Shown: positions 1 to 7,691, counted from the stretch's first letter. The stretch is DNA of 16,061 bases from Thermoplasmata archaeon (GCA_021811925.1 JAKAPY010000020.1:1-16061); one strand, 5' to 3'. A program made the numbers and translations. Notes: generated by a model not told the origin, from the letters alone.

Positions 1-1
1 G

Positions 2-184
2 CTCCGCCTTCCTGCCCTTTTCATAATCGGAGACAGCAGGGATTTGTCAAAGGAGGAGGAATCGATGCTCCCGGAGGCTGTGCCAGGACGCATTTCAATT
101 TCCCGCACCAGCCTGCAGTCTGATCAGTGTGCAACAATTCTGAACTGGATGCTAGACAATGACATGGCGGTGGACTCATCATGA
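2..184 (+). CDS. 3' end of a gene, possibly a SPOUT-type RNA methyltransferase (partial)
   Basis: Frame 2 is open from the window edge to a TGA at 182-184 and encodes about 60 residues. The start lies outside the window. The tail reads like the C-terminal knot of archaeal SPOUT methyltransferases of the TrmY/DUF358 kind: a hydrophobic strand followed by Gly-Asp (FIIGDS), an acidic EEE run, then a Ser-rich strand and a helix (RISISRTSLQSDQCATILN). In that group the equivalent strand-loop-helix binds S-adenosylmethionine. The family call rests on this short pattern only and is weak. That it is coding is more secure: the frame is protein-like, and the next promoter begins about 80 nt after its stop. 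No terminator is obvious. Confidence 0.5.
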   Translation, partial: LRLPALFIIGDSRDLSKEEESMLPEAVPGRISISRTSLQSDQCATILNWMLDNDMAVDSS

Positions 185-262
185 GCCATGGTGAGTGTTC
201 AATCCCCGATGCCTCTACTCTCATGCGAGGGCGGTCGGAATCGCCGTCGACAGCATCAAGAG

Positions 263-271
263 TTTTATTTA
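263..271 (+). promoter_or_regulatory. TATA box for the coiled-coil gene
   Basis: TTTTATTTA sits about 40 nt before the ATG at 306. Archaeal initiation is usually 25-27 nt past the centre of the box, so transcription would begin near 293-298 with a leader of about 10 nt. No Shine-Dalgarno is visible. Confidence 0.55.
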
Positions 272-305
272 TGTATGCAATCGCCAGTACCATCAAGTGA
301 AATAG

Positions 306-1862
306 ATGATGCCGGGGGATACATCAAAGCAGGAGCTAAGAAACGAGCCTGACCCAGAAGGCCAAGCCACAAACGAAGAAGTGGTCTCAACGGAGGATGG
401 CATGTATGCGCTTTCGAAAGCGAGACATACCGCCGAAGTGTCGAAACAGATTGCAAAGCTCAGAAAAAAGGGTCTGCGCCACCGTGCCAAAGCAAGCGGT
501 TACCTCGTAAAGGCAAAGAAATCGGACGAAAAGGCGGCTACGCTGCTGCACAAGGCAAACAAGCTGCGCCAGGAGTCTGCCTCCATTCTTGAGAAGGCAA
601 AAACCAAGGGGAAGGGAGCAGTGGAGTTCCAGAAGAAGCTGGACTCCACAAACGCTGCCTCCCAGGGGTCGGACACGGAGATGCAGATGAGCAAGCTTGA
701 ACACGAGGAAGCAAAACTTACCAGGCAAGCCAATCAGATGCAGGCACGAGCCGCATCAATGGCCGAACGCGCCTCCAAGATGAAGAGGAAGTCGGTAGAC
801 TTCATGCAGAAGCAGAGGGCTCATGAAATTGAGTCTGCCTGCGGCGTGAAAATGGCCGAGCAGCTGGACCGCATGAAAAGCTGTGCTGGATGCCTATATA
901 ACAGGTTCGACTTGTTTAGTAATGCTTATTTATACAGCCATGTTACACGTCATTCGTGCCTTAAGAGCCATGGAAGTGGATTATTGGAAGCAGGAGAAAT
1001 TTCAGTAGATGAAATTGAACAAAAGAGAGATTTGCTGAATATTGAGGCCGAGAAGCATCGAAGAAACAGGGACGAACTGAACGAAAGGACAAGACAGTTC
1101 GCCGACCAGAGAGACAGGCTCAATTCAGAAGTAAGAAAACTGATAGAAGAAGCCGGCAATCACAAGAGAAGACGTGACGAGCTGAACGAAAAGGTCAGGG
1201 AAGCAAAAGATCAGCGTGAAATCTGGAACAAAGCCTACACTGACAAGGCTGCCGAACTGGTGGAGCTGCGCAGGTCAATAACACCCAAGACCGGTGCCCC
1301 GCCCTCCAAGCTGAAAAGAGATCTGAAATCACTTGAATTCAAACAGATGACAACCGTCCTGACTCCGGACAAGGAGAAGGAGATAGTGGAGCAGATGTCG
1401 AAGCTCCAGCAGGAGATCAGGAAGAGGGAAGATTCACTCAAGTCAAACAAGCAGTATTCCGAGCTGCTGAAAAATGTCAATGAGGCGAAGGAAAAGGCGG
1501 AAGGGTTCCACAAGCTTGTATCAGAGCTTGCGGAGTCGGCTCAAAAGGAACACGATGCGATGATGGACCTATACGACAATGCAGATCGCATCAGGAAAGA
1601 TGCGGACGAGGCACAGGCAAAATTCGTCGAAAGCAAGCTTCTGGCTGACGAAGAGCATAAGAAGCACATAGATGCAATTCACCAGGTTCATGACTTTGAC
1701 AAGCTGCTATACGGCATAAGGCAGAAGCAGAGAAGGCCCCGCGGCGCCGAGGACGCTGAAAAGGTGGCCAAGGATGCAGAAGAAGTCTTCGAGAAGTTCA
1801 AGAAGGGCGAAAAGCTCAGCACCGAAGACTTGATGCTGCTCCAGAAATCAGGATACCTGTAG
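306..1862 (+). CDS. Coiled-coil protein, C-terminal half COG1340-like, with a Cys/His hinge
   Basis: The product is 518 residues, almost all charged heptad-like helix, with no signal peptide or membrane segment. Residues ~35-175 are Lys/Ala-rich and contain two similar blocks (around LLHKANKLRQESASILEKAK and LTRQANQMQARAASMAERAS), which suggests internal duplication. Residues ~230-518 resemble the archaeal COG1340 coiled-coil family, with repeated RDELNE and RDRLNSE units. Function of that family is not established; a structural or SMC-like scaffold is a guess. Between the halves, residues ~179-225 are not coiled coil. They hold all the cysteines I see (C179, C193, C196, C218) and a C-x2-C...L-x2-H-x3-H arrangement (C193, C196, H212, H216). 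Codon use there turns AT-rich. The ORF could be two ancestral genes joined, because COG1340 proteins normally stand alone at about 290 aa. Start chosen at the first of two adjacent ATGs; 309 is equally possible. Confidence 0.8.
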   Translation: MMPGDTSKQELRNEPDPEGQATNEEVVSTEDGMYALSKARHTAEVSKQIAKLRKKGLRHRAKASGYLVKAKKSDEKAATLLHKANKLRQESASILEKAKTKGKGAVEFQKKLDSTNAASQGSDTEMQMSKLEHEEAKLTRQANQMQARAASMAERASKMKRKSVDFMQKQRAHEIESACGVKMAEQLDRMKSCAGCLYNRFDLFSNAYLYSHVTRHSCLKSHGSGLLEAGEISVDEIEQKRDLLNIEAEKHRRNRDELNERTRQFADQRDRLNSEVRKLIEEAGNHKRRRDELNEKVREAKDQREIWNKAYTDKAAELVELRRSITPKTGAPPSKLKRDLKSLEFKQMTTVLTPDKEKEIVEQMSKLQQEIRKREDSLKSNKQYSELLKNVNEAKEKAEGFHKLVSELAESAQKEHDAMMDLYDNADRIRKDADEAQAKFVESKLLADEEHKKHIDAIHQVHDFDKLLYGIRQKQRRPRGAEDAEKVAKDAEEVFEKFKKGEKLSTEDLMLLQKSGYL

Positions 1863-1915
1863 GTCAGGACAAGACTTAAGTACGGAGATTATGTGAATTA
1901 ACGGGGAAGGTAGAC

Positions 1916-2083
1916 ATGAAAAGTCCTTCATTCTGGTTCCTGCTTCTGGGCGTCATCATACCAGGTGCAGTTTTCGGCCTTTTCCTTTATTACAAGGTAA
2001 ACATCCTTCTTGTCATCATACTCATTACATATGTGCTAACGGTCTTGATCACTTTCATGCCCAGGCGGACTGGGTCCGACTGA
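1916..2083 (+). CDS. Small two-helix membrane protein (55 aa)
   Basis: This ATG-to-TGA frame encodes 55 residues. Two hydrophobic segments (about residues 6-25 and 28-47) are separated by a short YYK turn. The C-terminus is positively charged (PRRTGSD), which suggests a helical hairpin with its tail in the cytoplasm. A GGGGAAGG purine run at 1903-1910 lies just upstream of the ATG as a ribosome-binding site. A possible TATA element (ACTTAAGTAC, 1873-1882) would give a short leader. The stop is only 11 nt before the FEN1 start, so the two are probably co-transcribed. I do not recognise a family. Support is the hydrophobic pattern, the ribosome-binding site and the tight fit between neighbours. 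Confidence 0.65.
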   Translation: MKSPSFWFLLLGVIIPGAVFGLFLYYKVNILLVIILITYVLTVLITFMPRRTGSD

Positions 2084-2094
2084 AGTGATGCCTG

Positions 2095-3111
2095 GTGGGC
2101 GTCGACATTGCAGGAATACTGGAAAAGAAGGCAATAGGGCTTGAAGAGCTGAGGGGAACGAGGCTGGCTGTAGATGCATACAATACGATCTACCAGTTTG
2201 TTTCAGCAATACGACAGCCAGACGGTAGACCTCTTTCAGATTCCAATGGCAGGCCAACATCACATCTTATAGGCCTGCTACACAGAAACGCCCGTCTCCT
2301 TGGTGCGGGCATAAGACCCTTCTACGTTTTCGACGGGATACCCAGCAAGCTGAAGAGTGCCACCCTGGAAAAGAGAAAACAGGTCAAGATCCGGGCGGAA
2401 GAAAAGTACAGGGAGGCAGTGCAGCGCCAGGATATGGCCAAGGCTTACAGCTACGCAATGCAGACAACAAGGCTCACGGAGGAGATGATTGTCGAATCCA
2501 TGAGAATGCTGGAACTTCTCGGCATTCCGTACATGACCGCCCCGGCCGACGGCGAGGCGCAGGCAAGCCAGATGGCAGGCAGGGGAGATGTCTGGGCGGT
2601 GGCATCCCAGGATTTTGACTCCCTCCTTTACGGAGCGCCGAGGCTGGTCAGAAACCTTAGCCTTTCGGGAAGAAGGAAGATGCCGGGCCGGAGGGAGTTC
2701 AGGGAGGTGGAGATAGAAATGCTTGAGCTCGAGCCTAACCTGAAACGACTCGGCATAAGCCGTGAGCAGCTGGTGGATATTGCAATACTCGTGGGCACGG
2801 ACTTCAATGAGGGAGTGATGGGCATAGGGGCAAAGAAGGGGCTGGCAGCAGTAAAGAAGAGCGGACGTATTGAGTCCACCCCTTATGTTGAGACGCTTGG
2901 CGCCGATACTCTCTCTCAGGTAAGACAGACATTCCTGAATGCCGAATTTGTGTCCGATTACCAGCTTTCATGGAAGAAGCCGGATGAGCGTGCACTTGTA
3001 GAATTCCTGTGCGAGGAGCACGAATTCTCAAACGAAAACGTGGAAGAGACGTTGTCCCAGCTGAAAAACTCCAACATCAGCACGCAGCAGTCGCTGGACA
3101 GCTGGAACTGA
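2095..3111 (+). CDS. fen: Flap endonuclease 1 (FEN1)
   Basis: FEN1 is a structure-specific 5' nuclease that removes 5' flaps in Okazaki fragment maturation and long-patch base excision repair, tethered to PCNA. The 338-aa length is typical. The N-terminus is MGVDIAGIL. Metal ligands are visible at D27 (LAVDAYN), D80 (YVFDGIP), D152 and E154 (PADGEAQA), D173 and D175 (QDFDSLLYG) and D236 (LVGTDFNEG). D152 replaces the Glu more often seen there. The helix-two-turn-helix DNA-binding motif is at 238-250 (GVMGIGAKKGL). The last residues, QQSLDSWN, form a PCNA-interacting box (Q-x-x-L-x-x-W) with Asn where a second aromatic is common. The start is GTG at 2095, fixed by homology because the family begins MGVD. 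It lies 11 nt after the small membrane-protein gene. Confidence 0.97.
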   Translation: MGVDIAGILEKKAIGLEELRGTRLAVDAYNTIYQFVSAIRQPDGRPLSDSNGRPTSHLIGLLHRNARLLGAGIRPFYVFDGIPSKLKSATLEKRKQVKIRAEEKYREAVQRQDMAKAYSYAMQTTRLTEEMIVESMRMLELLGIPYMTAPADGEAQASQMAGRGDVWAVASQDFDSLLYGAPRLVRNLSLSGRRKMPGRREFREVEIEMLELEPNLKRLGISREQLVDIAILVGTDFNEGVMGIGAKKGLAAVKKSGRIESTPYVETLGADTLSQVRQTFLNAEFVSDYQLSWKKPDERALVEFLCEEHEFSNENVEETLSQLKNSNISTQQSLDSWN

Positions 3112-3146
3112 GCATAGGGAATCACCGAAGGCAATTCAGCTACCTG

Positions 3147-3156
3147 TTTTTAAATA
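3147..3156 (+). promoter_or_regulatory. TATA box for ileS
   Basis: TTTTTAAATA is a strong AT-rich box in the 72-81 nt gap after FEN1. It predicts initiation near 3176-3181, so ileS can be transcribed independently of fen. Confidence 0.7.
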
Positions 3157-3162
3157 CAATAG

Positions 3163-3177
3163 CTGTCTACCAGACAG
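3163..3177 (+). promoter_or_regulatory. Perfect inverted repeat between the ileS TATA box and start
   Basis: CTGTCT-ACC-AGACAG is a perfect 6-3-6 dyad. It lies between the TATA box and the predicted transcription start, where a bound regulator would block polymerase. It may be an operator. If the RNA starts upstream of the dyad, it could instead be a 5' hairpin. No regulator gene is visible in the window. Confidence 0.4.
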
Positions 3178-3192
3178 GCAGCGGTGCCTTCG

Positions 3193-6100
3193 ATGATAAA
3201 GAAAGCAGACGGCAACTACGACCCGCGGGTCGTGGAGAAGCAGGTTTCTGAATACTGGACAAAGAACGATGTCTACATGAGGCTGAAGAGCCTCCGCTCG
3301 GACGGGGAACGGGTCTTCTTCCTCGACGGCCCACCATACACCTCAGGCGACATTCACGTCGGCACCGCGCTGAACAAACTGATCAAGGATTTCAGGATCC
3401 GATACTGGCGCATGAACGGATACAACGTCAGGGACCAGCCGGGGTGGGATATGCACGGCCTCCCAATAGAGGTCCAGGTGGAGAGGTCGTTCAACCTCAA
3501 GTCAAAGAAGGACATAGTTGAGAAAGTGGGCATAGACAAGTTTGTCCAGGAGTGCAAGAAGTTTGCGCTTACCTACCTCAACAACATGACTGGACAGTTC
3601 ACCAGGCTAGGTGTCTGGATGGACTGGAGCTCGCCTTACATGACAATTAAGCCGGAATTTACCGAGGCGGCATGGTCAATGATCAAGACCGCCAGTGACA
3701 AGGGGCTTCTCTTCGAGGGCGAAAGGAGCACGCAGTGGTGCTACAGGTGCGGCACAGCGCTGGCCGAAGCAGAAATTGAGTATATTGAGAAGAAGGACCC
3801 GAGCATCCATTTGAAGCTGAAGGTGAAGGGAAAGGATGAGTTTCTGCTCATCTGGACAACCACGCCGTGGACAATCCCGGCTAACATGGCGGTTGCTGTT
3901 CACCCCCAAAAGGATTATGCGCTGGTCGAATTCAGGAAGGCGGGAAGCAAGCCGCAGCGCCTCTACCTGCTGGAGGAAAAGGCCGAAGAGATCGGCGCAC
4001 TGACCGGCCAGGAAGAGTATGAAGTCATCCGCTCCATGAAGGGCAGCGAACTGGTAGGTACGGAATATTTCTACCCGCTGGAGGGTTTCTGCCAGAAGGG
4101 GGCGGCCAGCGAATGGTCCTGGAAGGTAATACCTTCGGAAACTGTCGAGACAGAGTACACTGGGCTTGTGCATACTGCACCGGGCCATGGCCCGGAAGAC
4201 TTTGACCTCGGGACGAAGTACGGGCTGTCAATCTACTCGCCGATTGCCGACGACGGGACATTCGTCCAGGGGGCGGGAAACGAGATAGAGGGCAGGAAGG
4301 TAACACAGGCCAATGACATTATATTGGAGGAACTGCGGAAGCGCGAGCTGCTTTACCACAGCGGCACCGTGGAACACAGGTACGGTGCATGCTGGAGGTG
4401 CAAGACGCCACTGATATACAGATCGACGAACCAGTGGTACATCAGGGCGACTGGCCTGAAGGACAGGATGATAGATGTTATAAACGGCATTAACTGGATA
4501 CCGGACTGGGCTGGCTCGGCCAGGCAGACAGAGTGGGCCAGGAATCTTAAGGACTGGTGCATCTCACGGCAGCGTTTCTGGGGCACACCGATGCCTGTCT
4601 GGCGGTGTTCATCCTGCAATGAGACAAGGATAGTCGGCTCGATATCCGAGCTGGGAGAGGGAGAAGGGTATATCGACGGCATGGACTTACACAGGCCAGC
4701 CATCGACAATGTGACATTCACATGCAGAAAGTGCAGTAACGAGATGAGGAGGATACCGGATGTCCTTGACGTCTGGGTAGATTCGGGCATATGCTCATGG
4801 GCCTCCCTGCATTACACATCAAAAAAGGACGAGTTTGACAAGTGGTGGCCGGCAAAATGGATAGTTGAGGCCGGGGACCAAACGAGGGGCTGGTTCAATT
4901 CGCAGCTCACCACGTCCATAATGCTTTTCGACAAGTCTCCATTCGACTCCGCAATGCTGCATGGCTGGGTAAATGATGCCAGGGGACGGCCGATGCACAA
5001 GAGCCTCGGGAATGTTGTTGACCCGATGGAAGTGATTTCAAAAGAAGGCGCGGACTCCCTCAGGTTCTACCTTGTAAGCTCCAGGGCCCCATGGGAGGAT
5101 CTTTCGTTCCAGCCGGATGGCCCGAGGAACGCCCAGAGGATGATCAACATACTCTGGAACGTCTACAACTTCGCATCCACCTACATGGAACTGGACTCCT
5201 TCGTCCCGAAGAAGGTGCAGTGGAAGACATTTTCGAAGGAAATCAAGCTGGAGGACAGATGGTTGCTCTCCACGCTCCAGGGAACAATAGCGCAGTGCAC
5301 TGCCTTTGTCGACAAGCTTGAACTGCACAAGTACTGCAGGGCACTTGAAAAATTCATAGTGGACGACCTGTCCAGATGGTACGTCAAACTGGTCCGTGGA
5401 AGGACCTGGACGGAGGGTCCCGACCCAGAGAAGGAGGCTACCTACGTTGTCCTTCACCATGTGCTAACCGAACTGACAAAGCTCATGGCGCCGGTTGTGC
5501 CCTATGTATCTGACGAGATTTACAGGGCAATGAATCCAGACAACATCTCCGTGCATGTTGCTAACTGGCCTCTTGCGAACGAGTCGCTTGTTGACCAGAA
5601 GCTGGAGACGGACATGTCTCTTGCAAGGGAAATAACAGAAACAATACTCAAGTCGAGGCAGGAGACAGGAATGAAGCTCAGGTGGCCTCTCCAGCGCATA
5701 GTGCTCAAACCCAAGGATGACACTTCCAGGCGTTCCATCGGCAGGATGCTCGACATAATAGAGAAGCAGAGCAATTCAAAGTCAAGCAAACTGCTGCCAG
5801 TGGGCCAGGAGTGGGAGGAGCTTGTGCTTACCGTTGTTCCAAATCCAAACGCGATCGGCAAGGTCTACAGGCAATGGTCCGGCAAGATCGCACTGCTGCT
5901 CAAGGCAAGGCCGGCAGCCGAGATAATCGAGGGGATAAAGCAGGGCTCATACACCCTCGGTGTTGAGGGCCAGATAATCAGGATAGAGGAGAACATGGTC
6001 TCTTTCAGCCACACGCTCCCAATGAACGTCGCACAGGTTGATTTCAGCGGCGGAACAGTCTATATTGATTTCAACATGAACAGGGAACTGGAGCTGGAGT

Positions 6101-6864
6101 CCCTCGCCAGGGAGGTAATGAGGCGGGTCCAGAAGATGAGGAAGGACCTCGGCCTGAAAGTGGACGAACTCGTGACGGCAAGCATCACCGCCAGCGGTGC
6201 GCTTCTGGAATCTGTCCTCGAGTGGAAGCAGACAATCCAGAGCGAATGCAGGGTTTCCGAACTGAACATAAGCGATGAAGCGACCGGAGACATAAGCGAG
6301 TCATGGAAGATTGACCAGAACAGGCTTGTCATTGCGCTTACAAGGCACAGGGAAAAGGGGGAGCCACCCGCCGAGGCCAGTCCAGCCGAAGATGCCGAGA
6401 AGAACGACTCCATCGTCATGGATACCGGGTGCACGTATGCAGTCTTCGAGGAGAAGCCCGAAAAGGGGTTTGCCCTTTTCTCATCCGCAATGCAGAGCGG
6501 CATGGCGGGCCTGTGCCTGGCCAGGGAGTTCCCTGAAAAGCTGAGCAAGAAATACGGGCTGGAAGGGGCAACCATCGTGTGGCTTTCGTCCGTGAGTGAC
6601 AAAAATTCGATCAAGCCCAACGACCTTGAAAAGATTTCTCTGCAGATTAGCGATTTCTTCAAGGCATCGACGGGCATAGTGCTCATCGACGGGATAGAGT
6701 ACCTGATTTCAAACAACGGTTTCCAGACGGTTGTCAGGCTCATCCAGCACCTGAGGGATCTCGCCGCCAAGAGCGGCTCAATCCTGCTCATATCGCTGAA
6801 TCCGGAGACGCTTTCATCCAACGAGCTCGGTCTGATAAGAAAGGAAGTGGACAACGTATTCTGA
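3193..6864 (+). CDS. ileS: Isoleucyl-tRNA synthetase with C-terminal DUF835 domain
   Basis: The enzyme charges tRNA-Ile in the cytoplasm and edits valine. Numbering is from ATG 3193 (1223 aa). The HIGH motif appears as HVGT (55-58). The CP1 editing domain spans roughly 180-400, with TTTPWTIPAN near 223 and HTAPGHGPEDF near 326. CxxC pairs lie at 183/186, 400/403, 472/475 and 511/514. The KMSKS loop reads PMHKSLGN (M601-N607). The anticodon-binding helical domain follows (~640-830), then the archaeal IleS C-terminal region to about 1050. Residues ~1075-1223 are extra: a charged Pro/Ala/Glu linker, then a DUF835-type domain (WLSSV, IVLIDGIEYLISNNGF, LLISLNPETLSSNEL). Usual IleS proteins end near 1040-1070 residues. 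ATG 3193 is preferred because GGTG lies 6 nt upstream; an in-frame GTG at 3184 is the alternative. The gene ends 12 nt from the convergent Nudix gene. Confidence 0.97.
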   Translation: MIKKADGNYDPRVVEKQVSEYWTKNDVYMRLKSLRSDGERVFFLDGPPYTSGDIHVGTALNKLIKDFRIRYWRMNGYNVRDQPGWDMHGLPIEVQVERSFNLKSKKDIVEKVGIDKFVQECKKFALTYLNNMTGQFTRLGVWMDWSSPYMTIKPEFTEAAWSMIKTASDKGLLFEGERSTQWCYRCGTALAEAEIEYIEKKDPSIHLKLKVKGKDEFLLIWTTTPWTIPANMAVAVHPQKDYALVEFRKAGSKPQRLYLLEEKAEEIGALTGQEEYEVIRSMKGSELVGTEYFYPLEGFCQKGAASEWSWKVIPSETVETEYTGLVHTAPGHGPEDFDLGTKYGLSIYSPIADDGTFVQGAGNEIEGRKVTQANDIILEELRKRELLYHSGTVEHRYGACWRCKTPLIYRSTNQWYIRATGLKDRMIDVINGINWIPDWAGSARQTEWARNLKDWCISRQRFWGTPMPVWRCSSCNETRIVGSISELGEGEGYIDGMDLHRPAIDNVTFTCRKCSNEMRRIPDVLDVWVDSGICSWASLHYTSKKDEFDKWWPAKWIVEAGDQTRGWFNSQLTTSIMLFDKSPFDSAMLHGWVNDARGRPMHKSLGNVVDPMEVISKEGADSLRFYLVSSRAPWEDLSFQPDGPRNAQRMINILWNVYNFASTYMELDSFVPKKVQWKTFSKEIKLEDRWLLSTLQGTIAQCTAFVDKLELHKYCRALEKFIVDDLSRWYVKLVRGRTWTEGPDPEKEATYVVLHHVLTELTKLMAPVVPYVSDEIYRAMNPDNISVHVANWPLANESLVDQKLETDMSLAREITETILKSRQETGMKLRWPLQRIVLKPKDDTSRRSIGRMLDIIEKQSNSKSSKLLPVGQEWEELVLTVVPNPNAIGKVYRQWSGKIALLLKARPAAEIIEGIKQGSYTLGVEGQIIRIEENMVSFSHTLPMNVAQVDFSGGTVYIDFNMNRELELESLAREVMRRVQKMRKDLGLKVDELVTASITASGALLESVLEWKQTIQSECRVSELNISDEATGDISESWKIDQNRLVIALTRHREKGEPPAEASPAEDAEKNDSIVMDTGCTYAVFEEKPEKGFALFSSAMQSGMAGLCLAREFPEKLSKKYGLEGATIVWLSSVSDKNSIKPNDLEKISLQISDFFKASTGIVLIDGIEYLISNNGFQTVVRLIQHLRDLAAKSGSILLISLNPETLSSNELGLIRKEVDNVF

Positions 6865-6876
6865 GCTGCCGGACCA

Positions 6877-7647
6877 TCAGGACAGGCCCAGCGCCGAAAG
6901 CATCCTGCCCAGGCCCGGGACGGTGTCGAACCCTGGAAGCTCGTCGAGTGTTATCCACCTGAAATCGGTGTGCTCCCAGTCAATCTTTATGACTTTGTCA
7001 CTGTCGTCCAGCGCAAACAGGAATGGATGCGAAACCCATACAATTCCCTCCTTCCTTGTCACGATGGGTGAACCGCGGCGTACAAGCGTTGGCCGTTTGA
7101 CCGACAGTTCCTCTTTCATTTCCTTGAAGGCTGTTTCGGTTGGCGTCTCCCCCTCTTCTATGTAGCCGCTGACTGCCGCCCACTTTCCCTGCCATGAGCC
7201 GACCGATTCGCTTCTCTTCAGTATAAGCGTCTTGCCCCCTGACTGGACAAGGCACGAAACCACCTCCCGTGCACAGATATTATCCATCTCCACGGTTCCA
7301 TCCGCGCCGTTGATGGATACCGGATCCCCTGCTCTGAAGTAGTCTGACGGGATGCCCGCCACCGCTGAAGCGTTCCACTCGGACAGCAAATTCACGAGCC
7401 CGCGGGAAGGCTTCTCAAAAATGAATCCGCATTCCGAGAGCCTGGATGTTCCTTCCGCAAGCGTGGAAAGCGCCTCCAGAGGCGGGGTGCCCTTCAGGAC
7501 ATAAACACTGTTAGACAGATGGTCATCGCTCCCGGACACATGTGTCATGCCACCGGAGCCGGAATATTCCCGACTCTCCACCTGCGTCAGGTTGATGTAG
7601 CCCCTGACCGGGCCGCCACAGAGCGGATCCCCCTTGAGCTTCAACAT
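6877..7647 (-). CDS. Nudix hydrolase fused to an N-terminal swivel-like domain
   Basis: The product is 256 residues. The C-terminal half (~125-256) is a Nudix hydrolase, which cleaves nucleoside diphosphates linked to another moiety with Mg2+. The Nudix box is at 161-183 (G161, E167, E176, E179, E180). The usual Arg before the first catalytic Glu is Lys (K175), and the box's final Gly is Ser. Substrate cannot be read from sequence. Residues 1-121 resemble the swivelling domain of PEP-utilising enzymes or DUF126: an N-terminal GGPVRGYI strand and a closing AGIPSDYFRAGDPVSINGADGTV segment. The phosphoryl-carrying His seen in PEP-utilising swivel domains is absent where SRGLVNLLSEWN occurs, so this part may bind ligand or be structural. 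ATG 7647 would be nearly leaderless from a weak TATA-like CTATTGTAATTG. The gene lies downstream of tRNA-Arg on the same strand. Confidence 0.85.
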   Translation of the reverse strand: MLKLKGDPLCGGPVRGYINLTQVESREYSGSGGMTHVSGSDDHLSNSVYVLKGTPPLEALSTLAEGTSRLSECGFIFEKPSRGLVNLLSEWNASAVAGIPSDYFRAGDPVSINGADGTVEMDNICAREVVSCLVQSGGKTLILKRSESVGSWQGKWAAVSGYIEEGETPTETAFKEMKEELSVKRPTLVRRGSPIVTRKEGIVWVSHPFLFALDDSDKVIKIDWEHTDFRWITLDELPGFDTVPGLGRMLSALGLS

Positions 7648-7691
7648 CCTGTAACGTCATGCAAGGGCAATTACAATAGCTTTGCGTCGGG

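Noticed and set aside
49..184. Strong Shine-Dalgarno look-alike (AAAGGAGGAGGA) before an ATG at 65, giving a mini-gene of 39 codons.
   Set aside because: It is in frame with the upstream partial gene, where AAG GAG GAG GAA simply encodes Lys-Glu-Glu-Glu. The downstream part reads as the end of that protein.
6060..6854. 264-codon open frame on the minus strand opposite the IleS C-terminal part.
   Set aside because: It is a shadow of the IleS frame: composition is Ser-rich and low-complexity in the way antisense frames are, with no recognisable domain and no promoter.
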